From the NCBI GenBank assembly GCA_900757285.1, contig CAAENI010000040.1:1-8467 (forward strand): a stretch of 8,467 nucleotides of DNA, read 5' to 3'. The notes under the pieces were generated by a model. The model was given only the letters and a program-made list of their open reading frames with translations, did no database searches and was not told where the DNA came from. This DNA comes from an uncultured Collinsella sp. (GTDB taxonomy: Bacteria; Actinomycetota; Coriobacteriia; Coriobacteriales; Coriobacteriaceae). This document shows, in pieces, positions 1 to 5,981 of the stretch. Numbering within the stretch: position 1 is the stretch's first letter; each line of letters starts with the position of its first letter. The translations under genes and the position numbers were made by a program.

Positions 1-1297
1 CGAGGGCATCCACGATCTGCTGGAGTCCATTGTCTTTTTGATCTCTCCGCCCAAGGGCGATGCGAACGCGCCGCTCAAGGCACTCATCCTGGATTCGTAC
101 TTCGACGAGTATCGTGGTGTCGTCGCCACGGTGCGCGTCTTTGACGGCTCTATCAAAAAGGGCGATACCCTGCTTATGATGCAGGTCAAGGGCGACTTTT
201 TGGTCGACGGCGTGGGCGTCAAGCGTCCTGCCGAGACCCCGGTCGACGCGCTGACGGTCGGCGAGGTTGGCTATGTGGTCACGGGTCTGAAGGACCCCGA
301 GGCTGTGCGCGTGGGCGATACCCTTACGTGGGCTTCCAACCCCTGTCCCGAGCCTCTGCCGGGCTACCGCGAGGCCAAGCCCATGGTCTACACGGGCCTG
401 TTCCCGATCGACAACAAGGACTACGAGAACCTGCGCGACGCGCTCGATAAGCTGCACGTCAACGATCCGTCGTTGGTGTGGGAGCCCGAGACCTCGGTGG
501 CGCTCGGCTTTGGCTTTCGCGTGGGCTTCCTGGGCCTGCTGCACATGGAAGTCGTCAAGGAACGCCTGGAGCGCGAGTTCAACCTGGACCTCATTGCCAC
601 GAGTCCCTCGGTCGACTATCACGTCTACAAGACCGACGGCGAAATGATCGATGTCCGCAGTCCGCAGGACCTTCCCGAGGCCACGCGCATCGAACGTATC
701 GAGGAACCCTACCTCAAGGCAAAGATCATCTGTCCGCCTGAGTACACGGGTGCCGTCATGCAGCTCGCCATCGAGCACCGCGGCGTCACAACCGACATGA
801 TCCACCTGACGAGCAAATCGGTCGAGATGCGCTTCGATATGCCGCTCGCCGAGCTCATCTTGGACTTCTTTGACCAGCTCAAGAGCCGTACCAAGGGCTA
901 TGCTTCGCTCGATTACGAGTTCAACGAGTATCGTCCCTCCGAGCTCGTCAAGCTCGACATCCTGCTTTCGGGCGACGAGGTGGACGCGCTGTCGTTTATC
1001 GTCCATAAGGACAAGGCATATGGCCTGGCCCGTGGCCTGTGCGACAAGCTCAAGGAGATCATCCCGCGTCAGCTGTTCGAGGTGCCCATCCAGGGTGCTA
1101 TCGGCAACAAGATCATCGCCCGTTCCACCGTCAAGGCGCGTCGCAAGGACGTTCTTGCAAAGTGCTACGGCGGCGATATCTCGCGTAAGCGCAAGCTGCT
1201 CGAGAAGCAGAAAGAGGGCAAGAAGCGTATGAAGGCCATCGGATCGGTCGAGGTCCCGCAGGAGGCCTTTATGGCAATCCTCAAGGTGGACGAGTAG
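1..1297 (+). CDS. lepA: Elongation factor 4 (LepA), 3' part, 5' end outside window
   Basis: Ribosome-associated translational GTPase that acts on stalled or misassembled elongation and initiation complexes. The frame is open from base 2, so the gene began upstream; 431 residues are visible against about 600 in the family, so roughly the first 170 (the GTP-binding G domain with its P-loop and NKxD) are missing here. What remains is the end of the G domain, the beta-barrel domain II (about 60-320), then domain III with ALGFGFRVGFLGLLHMEV (bases 500-553), domain V, and the LepA-specific C-terminal domain with KCYGGDISRKRK and the basic KEGKKRMK stretch (bases about 1160-1237), which separates LepA from EF-G. 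It ends with TAG at 1295-1297, in the usual place after the VPQEAFMAIL motif. Only 4 nt separate it from dus, suggesting translational coupling. No defect is visible. Identification is very firm. Confidence 0.97.
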   Translation, partial: EGIHDLLESIVFLISPPKGDANAPLKALILDSYFDEYRGVVATVRVFDGSIKKGDTLLMMQVKGDFLVDGVGVKRPAETPVDALTVGEVGYVVTGLKDPEAVRVGDTLTWASNPCPEPLPGYREAKPMVYTGLFPIDNKDYENLRDALDKLHVNDPSLVWEPETSVALGFGFRVGFLGLLHMEVVKERLEREFNLDLIATSPSVDYHVYKTDGEMIDVRSPQDLPEATRIERIEEPYLKAKIICPPEYTGAVMQLAIEHRGVTTDMIHLTSKSVEMRFDMPLAELILDFFDQLKSRTKGYASLDYEFNEYRPSELVKLDILLSGDEVDALSFIVHKDKAYGLARGLCDKLKEIIPRQLFEVPIQGAIGNKIIARSTVKARRKDVLAKCYGGDISRKRKLLEKQKEGKKRMKAIGSVEVPQEAFMAILKVDE

Positions 1298-1301
1298 GTC
1301 T

Positions 1302-2345
1302 ATGGCTCTTTCCGAATATAGTCTGCGGCTGCTGGGCGCCTATGCCGAGCAGCCGTTCCTTATGGCTCCCATGGCGGGCGTGACCGACCCTGCCTATCGC
1401 ATCATGTGTCGCCGCCGCGGTGCCAACCTTGCCTACAGCGAGATGGTGAGCGTGGCAGGCCTTGCCTATGCCAGTAATAAGACGTGGCGCCTGGTGCTAC
1501 CGGCCGACGAGGAGCAGCAGATTTGCGTGCAGCTCTTTGGCTCCAAGCCCGATCAGTTTGCGAGCGCCGTCGCCGCCGTCGAGGAGTGCGTTGGCGATCG
1601 CCTGTCGCTCATCGATATCAATATGGCATGTCCCGCCCGCAAGGTCGTTACCAAGGGCGAGGGTTCGGCGCTCATGCGCACGCCCGACCTGGCCGAGAAG
1701 ATCGTCGAGGCCACGGTGGGCGCGGCGCACGTGCCCGTGACCGTCAAGATTCGCAAGGGCTTTTATGCCGAGGACCGCAATGCCGCGACATTTGCCCAGA
1801 TGCTTGAGGGCGCAGGGGCTGCCGCAGTCGCCGTGCATGGTCGTTGCGCCACGCAGCTCTACACGGGCCAGGCCGATTGGTCGGTCGTCGATGAGGTTGC
1901 CGACGTTGTCGAGATTCCCGTGATTGGTTCGGGCGATGTGTTCTCGGCCGAGGACGCTGCTGAGCATCTGCACGGCTCGGGTGCCAGCGCGGTGTTTATC
2001 GCGCGCGGCATCTACGGCAATCCGTGGGTGTTCGGCGATGCCCGAGCCCATGCACTCGATGGCACGCCGGTTCCTTCTCGCTCCTCGGTCGAGCGCCTGG
2101 AGGCTCTGCGCGAGCACCTGACGTTGACGCACGAGCTTCTGCCGCTCATGTCGCGTGCTCGCACGTACGCAAGCTGGTACTTAAAAGGCATGCCCCATGC
2201 CGCCGCCTGGCGCGCTCAGGTGGTGCGTTGCTCTACGTACGAGGAGTTCATGTCGCTGGTCGATGATATCGAGCGCGATGTGGTGGCCTGTGAGGCCGCG
2301 CTTGCCGCCGGCGAGTCGGTGCCTGCTCATCCGCTGGAGGCCTAA
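1302..2345 (+). CDS. dusB: tRNA-dihydrouridine synthase (DusB-type)
   Basis: Flavoenzyme that reduces specific uridines in tRNA to dihydrouridine with NAD(P)H. The 347-residue protein has the whole TIM-barrel family pattern: MAPMAGVTD (21-29), the FMN-site glutamine in CVQLFG (75-80), the catalytic-loop cysteine C110 in NMACPARKV, lysine K149 in TVKIRKGF, H179 in AVHGR, and the phosphate-binding GSGD (209-212) and ARG (234-236). The C-terminal 90 residues fit the helical tRNA-binding domain. The loop reads NMACP where the family usually has NMGCP. The ATG at 1302 lies 4 nt after lepA; only a weak, distant purine stretch (AAGGTGG, 1283-1289) precedes it, so translation is probably coupled to lepA. 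The match to DusB is by overall motif style (COG0042); which tRNA position it modifies cannot be told. Confidence 0.93.
   Translation: MALSEYSLRLLGAYAEQPFLMAPMAGVTDPAYRIMCRRRGANLAYSEMVSVAGLAYASNKTWRLVLPADEEQQICVQLFGSKPDQFASAVAAVEECVGDRLSLIDINMACPARKVVTKGEGSALMRTPDLAEKIVEATVGAAHVPVTVKIRKGFYAEDRNAATFAQMLEGAGAAAVAVHGRCATQLYTGQADWSVVDEVADVVEIPVIGSGDVFSAEDAAEHLHGSGASAVFIARGIYGNPWVFGDARAHALDGTPVPSRSSVERLEALREHLTLTHELLPLMSRARTYASWYLKGMPHAAAWRAQVVRCSTYEEFMSLVDDIERDVVACEAALAAGESVPAHPLEA
2336..2340 (+). promoter_or_regulatory. Ribosome binding site of hemW
   Basis: GGAGG inside the last codons of dus, 7 nt before the GTG at 2348. It decides that GTG as the hemW start, because no ATG fits the frame at a comparable distance and the radical-SAM motif begins only 12 codons later. 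Confidence 0.8.
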
Positions 2346-2347
2346 CG

Positions 2348-3580
2348 GTGGCCGTTACCGCGCTGTACGTGCACGTGCCGTTTTGCGCTCAAAAGTGCCG
2401 GTACTGCGACTTTGACTCGCGCAGCTTTGCTGCGTGTGATTTGGATGCCGCGCTTGATTCCTATTTTGAGCAGTTGTATGCGCGCCTCGATTCCTTTGGC
2501 GACGCCGGGGCGCTTGCGCAGGTCCGCACGGTCTATATTGGCGGCGGCACGCCGTCACTGGCTGGGGAGCGCCTGGTGAAACTTGCCCGTCGTATCTCCA
2601 TGTGGTGCAAGCCCGTTGAATTTACTTGCGAAGCCAATCCTGAGTCCCTGACCGCCGAGCTCGCCACCGCGCTTGCCGAGGCGGGTGTCACGCGCATCTC
2701 TCTGGGCGTGCAAACCCTCGACAATACCGAGCTGGTTGCTATTGGCCGCATTCACGATGCTAATCGGGCACTTGCGGCTATCGCGACGGTAAAGGACACT
2801 GGCCTCGATGTGTCGTGCGACCTTATGTGTGGCCTTCCCGGGCAGACGGCGGCGAGTTGGCAGCGCACGCTCGATGGCGTGTTGGCGGCGGCGCCTCATC
2901 ATGTGTCGGTCTACCCGCTCACGCTCGAGGAGGGCACGCCACTCTATCGCATGGCGTGCCATGACGAGTCGCTCGAGCCTGATGAGGATTTTCAGGCCGC
3001 CTGCATGGATGTGGCACGCGAGCTCCTGGGTGCCGCCGGCTATCACCCGTATGAGGTGGCGAGCTACGCGCTCGATGGGCATGAATGTGCCCATAATATC
3101 GCCTACTGGACTGGTCGGGGCTACCTGGGCCTGGGTCGTTCTGCCGCGGGCATGCTCGACGACGAGGATTTCGACCGCTTGGCTGGACTGTTTCCCGGCG
3201 TGGCTCCCCGTGGTGACTTTCACCGCGTGCGTTTGGTACAACGCGACGATGCCGCGACGATGTTTGATGCCGAGTATCTGTCGCGGCGCGAGGCGGCGGC
3301 CGAGGACCTGATGCTCGCTTGTCGCATGACGCGCGGTGTTGATTCCGACCTGTTGGTTCGCGCGTCTCGTGTCATCCCTGCCGATGAACTGGCAGCGGCT
3401 TGTGATCGCGCTCTTGAGCTTGGGCTTGCCACTTGGGTGCCCGAGCACGGTGATACCCATGCGGGGCCTATCGCCTCTGTCGATGTCATCGCTGGCCGCA
3501 CCTGTGCCCGTCTGGCGCCGACCCATCTGGGCTGGCTCGATGGAAATGTGCTGTTCGAGCTGTTTTGGGGTCTAGCTTAG
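2348..3580 (+). CDS. hemW: Heme chaperone HemW (radical SAM, HemN-like)
   Basis: Radical-SAM protein related to coproporphyrinogen III dehydrogenase HemN; characterised HemW proteins bind heme and hand it to respiratory proteins rather than making it. The 410-residue product carries CAQKCRYCDF with cluster cysteines C13, C17 and C20. The residue after the following aspartate is F22, not the extra cysteine of HemN, which points to HemW. SAM-binding motifs follow: GGGTPS (65-70), CEANPES (94-100), LGVQT (119-123) and GLPGQT (162-167). HNIAYW (249-254) matches the HNxxYW heme-ligand motif of HemW, and a HemW C-terminal domain follows (about 310-410). The stretch after YLGLG reads RSAAG instead of the usual AGAHS-like sequence. 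The GTG start lies 2 nt after dus, with a strong ribosome binding site. HemW next to lepA is a common order in Gram-positive bacteria. It is probably the last gene of the lepA-dus-hemW unit. Confidence 0.93.
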   Translation: MAVTALYVHVPFCAQKCRYCDFDSRSFAACDLDAALDSYFEQLYARLDSFGDAGALAQVRTVYIGGGTPSLAGERLVKLARRISMWCKPVEFTCEANPESLTAELATALAEAGVTRISLGVQTLDNTELVAIGRIHDANRALAAIATVKDTGLDVSCDLMCGLPGQTAASWQRTLDGVLAAAPHHVSVYPLTLEEGTPLYRMACHDESLEPDEDFQAACMDVARELLGAAGYHPYEVASYALDGHECAHNIAYWTGRGYLGLGRSAAGMLDDEDFDRLAGLFPGVAPRGDFHRVRLVQRDDAATMFDAEYLSRREAAAEDLMLACRMTRGVDSDLLVRASRVIPADELAAACDRALELGLATWVPEHGDTHAGPIASVDVIAGRTCARLAPTHLGWLDGNVLFELFWGLA

Positions 3581-3590
3581 GCCGCTCGGG

Positions 3591-3596
3591 TAGAAT
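3591..3596 (+). promoter_or_regulatory. Possible -10 promoter element before the J-protein gene
   Basis: The 58-nt gap after hemW contains an AT-rich island in a GC-rich setting. TAGAAT matches the TATAAT consensus at 5 of 6 positions and would start a transcript about 35 nt before the ATG at 3639. The best -35 candidate, TTGGGG at 3565-3570 inside hemW, is 20 nt away, which is long; TATATA at 3605-3610 is an alternative -10. The element sits in an imperfect palindrome, GGTAGAATTACC (3589-3600). No T-tract terminator, CIRCE or HAIR operator is seen in this gap. Confidence 0.3.
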
Positions 3597-3623
3597 TACC
3601 GGAATATATACGCTGCTGTGAGC

Positions 3624-3630
3624 AGGAGGT
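3624..3630 (+). promoter_or_regulatory. Ribosome binding site of the membrane-tailed J-protein
   Basis: AGGAGGT lies 8 nt before the ATG at 3639 and selects that codon over the in-frame GTG at 3618 (upstream of the site) and the ATG at 3648 (17 nt away). Its first two bases pair in a small possible hairpin, CTGCT-GTG-AGCAG (3613-3625). Confidence 0.85.
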
Positions 3631-3638
3631 TGCCGCGC

Positions 3639-4742
3639 ATGGCGACGATGAACGAAAAAGATTACTACGAGATTCTGGGTGTCTCCAAGGACGCCACCTC
3701 GCGTGATATTCAAAAGGCCTTCCAGCAAAAGGCCCGTAAGCTCCATCCGGACGTCAATAAAGAGCCGGATGCCGAGGAAAAGTTTAAAGAGGTTTCCGAG
3801 GCCTACGCCGTGCTTTCGGATGAGCAAAAACGTGCGCGCTACGACGCCATGCGTTCTGGCAATCCCTTTGCCGGTGCTCCTACGGCTTCGCCCTATGGTG
3901 GCGGCTACGCCGGCAGCACGGGCTATGGCAATCCCTTTGAGGGCGGCTTTCCCTTTGGTGGCGCCTGGGGCCAGCAGCGTCGCGGCCAGGCTGCCTACAA
4001 TCCCGAGAACGGCGCCAACGTGGTCGTCGATATCAAACTCGACGCCAAGGAGGCCAAGGGCGGTGCCCGCAAGACCGTCCGCTACACGCGCTTCGATACC
4101 TGTAGCAACTGCGGCGGCTCGGGCTCCGTTTCGTCTGAGCATGCCCATACCTGCCCGAGCTGCGGTGGCCGCGGCCACATCGACGTCGACCTGTCCTTCC
4201 TGTTTGGTGCGGGCACGTTCCAGTCGGTCTGCCCCGAGTGCGGCGGTTCCGGTAAGGTCGTGGCCGACCCCTGCCCCGATTGCGGTGGCAGCGGGCGAAC
4301 CCGTGTGACCTCCGAGCAGACGATTGAGTTTCCTGCCGGCACGCACGATGGCGACGAGGTCCGCATTAGCGGCATGGGCCATGCTGGCACTAACGGTGCC
4401 GCGGGCGGCGACCTGGTCGGCCGCGCCCATGTTGAGGCCGAGCGCTTGGAAGGCAAAGCTCGTACTGGCTTTTACCTGATGGGCATTGTGGCGCCGTTTT
4501 TGGTGCTGTCGGCCATCTCGGGAGTGTTCTCGGCCTTTGCCGTGATGTGCTTTATTCCGTTTACCATGGGCCTGTTCATGGTGCTTTCGGACGGTGTGCT
4601 TCATCGCAGCCTGCTGTGGTGGAAGCGCGGTGCGATGCAGTTTGCCAACGGTTTTGCCAACGGCTTCATGTTCGCGCTCGTGTCGGTTTGGTTCGCGAGC
4701 TGCTCGCAACGGGCCATGCTTTCGCCGTATCAAATGCAATAA
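3639..4742 (+). CDS. DnaJ-like J-domain zinc-centre protein with C-terminal membrane segments
   Basis: Probable J-domain co-chaperone that stimulates the ATPase of DnaK (Hsp70). The 367-residue product has a J domain (about 7-70) with HPD at 36-38, a Gly/Phe-rich region (about 73-118, with GNPF twice), then a complete zinc centre of four CxxCxGxG repeats beginning at C155, C172, C198 and C212. The first C-terminal substrate domain ends near residue 268 (GDLVGRAHVE). From there it departs from DnaJ: instead of a second C-terminal domain and dimerisation segment there are about 90 hydrophobic residues, with likely membrane helices near 277-297, 299-317 and 340-356. The basic HRSLLWWKR (322-330) between the second and third suits the cytosolic side. 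An inner-membrane DnaJ variant is therefore inferred. There is no sign of a frameshift: the other frames over 4440-4740 contain no DnaJ C-terminal sequence. It is followed by canonical dnaJ. The J-protein assignment is firm; the membrane role is inference. Confidence 0.9.
   Translation: MATMNEKDYYEILGVSKDATSRDIQKAFQQKARKLHPDVNKEPDAEEKFKEVSEAYAVLSDEQKRARYDAMRSGNPFAGAPTASPYGGGYAGSTGYGNPFEGGFPFGGAWGQQRRGQAAYNPENGANVVVDIKLDAKEAKGGARKTVRYTRFDTCSNCGGSGSVSSEHAHTCPSCGGRGHIDVDLSFLFGAGTFQSVCPECGGSGKVVADPCPDCGGSGRTRVTSEQTIEFPAGTHDGDEVRISGMGHAGTNGAAGGDLVGRAHVEAERLEGKARTGFYLMGIVAPFLVLSAISGVFSAFAVMCFIPFTMGLFMVLSDGVLHRSLLWWKRGAMQFANGFANGFMFALVSVWFASCSQRAMLSPYQMQ
4641..4664 (+). repeat. 12-bp tandem duplication in the membrane tail
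   Basis: TTTGCCAACGGT (4641-4652) is followed immediately by TTTGCCAACGGC (4653-4664), differing only in the last base. It encodes FANG-FANG at the entrance of the last hydrophobic segment of the J-protein. An in-frame duplication is the simplest explanation. Confidence 0.75.
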
Positions 4743-4778
4743 CATCAAACCCTTTGTTTGCGGTCGGCCCAGCTTGGG

Positions 4779-4784
4779 TATAGG
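4779..4784 (+). promoter_or_regulatory. Possible -10 element in the gap before dnaJ
   Basis: The 81-nt gap between the two J-protein genes (4743-4823) holds TATAGG at 4779-4784, with TTGTTT (4754-4759, 19-nt spacing) or TTGCGG (4758-4763, 15-nt spacing) as weak -35 candidates. A transcript would begin about 30 nt before the GTG start. AATAAT at 4797-4802 resembles -10 more closely but would leave almost no leader. I see no terminator with a T-tract, no CIRCE and no HspR-type HAIR repeat in the gap. Confidence 0.25.
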
Positions 4785-4809
4785 ACGAACTGTGACAATA
4801 ATGAAAGTC

Positions 4810-4816
4810 GGAAGGA
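4810..4816 (+). promoter_or_regulatory. Ribosome binding site of dnaJ
   Basis: GGAAGGA lies 7 nt before GTG at 4824. It places the start directly before SENRDYYEVLG, the usual DnaJ N-terminus, and rules out the in-frame TTG at 4758, which would add 22 non-homologous residues. Confidence 0.8.
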
Positions 4817-4823
4817 TTCGGTC

Positions 4824-5972
4824 GTGTCGGAAAATAGGGATTACTACGAGGTGCTTGGCGTCGACAGGGATGCCGACGCGCGGACGATTAAGCGTGCGTT
4901 TTTAAAGAAGGCCCGTACCGTACATCCGGATGTTTCGGACGATCCCGAGGCCGAGGCCAAGTTCAAGGAGCTCAACGAGGCCTATTCCGTTCTTTCCGAT
5001 GAGCAGAGGCGTGCTAACTACGACCGTTACGGCACTGCCGACGGTCCTGGTGGTTCGGGCTATGTCGACATCAACGATATCTTTGGTGGCATGGGCATGG
5101 ACGACCTGTTCTCGTCGTTCTTTGGCGGTGGCGCCGGTGGTGGCGCCCGCAGCCGTCGTGAGCGTCGTCGCGGACGTGACATGGCCATCTCCCTTTCGGT
5201 GACGCTCGAGGAGGCGGCGCTCGGTTGCAAAAAGACGATCAGCTATGATCGCCTTGCTCCCTGCGAGGACTGCAACGGTACCGGTAGGGCCGAGGGTGCA
5301 CAGGAAAAGCAGTGCAGTCGCTGCCACGGTACGGGCTACGTCACGACGGTTCAGCGATCGTTTTTGGGCCAGGTTCAGTCTTCCTCGCCTTGCCCCGACT
5401 GCCATGGCGAGGGCACGGTTATCGACCATCCCTGCGAGACCTGCGACGGTCGGGGCCGCACGCCTTCGCACGAAAAGATCGACATCGATATTCCCGCCGG
5501 CGTTTCGACCGGTCGCCAGCTGCGTGTGAGCGGCTTTGGCGAGGCCGGCCTTCGCGGCGAGCCTTCGGGTGACCTGATTGTCAACGTGCGCGTTGCCGAC
5601 CATGAGCGCTTTAAGCGCAACAGTGACGACCTGTACCTGGTGAGCGATATCTCGATTGCGCAGGCTGCGCTTGGCTGCGAGATCGAGGTCGAGGGCATTA
5701 TGCCCGACGAGGTCGTTAAGGTGACGGTTCCCGCCGGCGCCCAGTACGGCGATACCGTGAGCGTCAATAATTACGGCATGCCGCGTATCGGCGGTGGCGG
5801 TTCGCGCGGTCGTCTGGTCGTGCAGCTGCGCGTGGTCGTCCCCACCAATCTCTCTAACAAGCAGCGCGAGCTGCTTCGCGCCTTCGCCGACGAGATGGGC
5901 GATGACGTCGCATCCGGTAAGAAGTCGGTGACCGACCGTATCAAGAGTGCCCTCGACGACATCCTCGATTAA
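4824..5972 (+). CDS. dnaJ: Molecular chaperone DnaJ (canonical Hsp40)
   Basis: Co-chaperone that binds unfolded proteins, delivers them to DnaK and triggers its ATP hydrolysis. The 382-residue product is full length for the family (E. coli DnaJ has 376). In order: J domain (5-70) with HPD at 34-36 and DRYG at its end; a short Gly/Phe region (about 73-118) including DIFGGM and MDDLFSSFFGG; the zinc centre with CxxCxGxG repeats beginning at C147, C164, C190 and C204; both C-terminal beta domains, with DIPAG (222-226) in the first and TVPAG (301-305) in the second; and the C-terminal dimerisation segment (about 340-382). The start is a GTG chosen by its ribosome binding site. TAA at 5970-5972 overlaps the ribosome binding site of mtaB, so the next gene is probably co-transcribed. 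No DnaK, GrpE or HrcA gene adjoins it. Identification is very firm. Confidence 0.97.
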   Translation: MSENRDYYEVLGVDRDADARTIKRAFLKKARTVHPDVSDDPEAEAKFKELNEAYSVLSDEQRRANYDRYGTADGPGGSGYVDINDIFGGMGMDDLFSSFFGGGAGGGARSRRERRRGRDMAISLSVTLEEAALGCKKTISYDRLAPCEDCNGTGRAEGAQEKQCSRCHGTGYVTTVQRSFLGQVQSSSPCPDCHGEGTVIDHPCETCDGRGRTPSHEKIDIDIPAGVSTGRQLRVSGFGEAGLRGEPSGDLIVNVRVADHERFKRNSDDLYLVSDISIAQAALGCEIEVEGIMPDEVVKVTVPAGAQYGDTVSVNNYGMPRIGGGGSRGRLVVQLRVVVPTNLSNKQRELLRAFADEMGDDVASGKKSVTDRIKSALDDILD

Positions 5973-5976
5973 GGAG
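5971..5976 (+). promoter_or_regulatory. Ribosome binding site of mtaB
   Basis: AAGGAG overlaps the dnaJ stop codon and ends 5 nt before the GTG at 5982. It supports that GTG over the out-of-frame GTG at 5980. Confidence 0.8.
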
Positions 5977-5981
5977 CCCGT

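Noticed and set aside
2555..3526. 323-codon open frame on the minus strand opposite hemW
   Set aside because: Shadow of hemW with no recognisable protein features.
3858..3939. Direct repeat GGCAATCCCTTTG (3858-3870 and 3927-3939)
   Set aside because: It encodes GNPF twice in the Gly/Phe-rich region, where such repetition is expected from protein composition.
4440..4742. Frameshift as the cause of the odd C-terminus of the first J-protein
   Set aside because: The other two plus frames over this stretch show no DnaJ second C-terminal domain, and the in-frame tail is coherent and hydrophobic with a sensible charge pattern.
3486..4748. 420-codon open frame on the minus strand opposite the first J-protein gene
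   Set aside because: Composition is Ala/Gly/Arg/His-rich with no domain, and it mirrors the repetitive Gly/Phe and zinc-centre coding sequence; a shadow.
4764..4784. CCCA-GCT-TGGG inverted repeat as a terminator or operator between the J-protein genes
   Set aside because: Only four base pairs with a three-base loop and no T-tract; too weak to call, and no match to CIRCE or HAIR.
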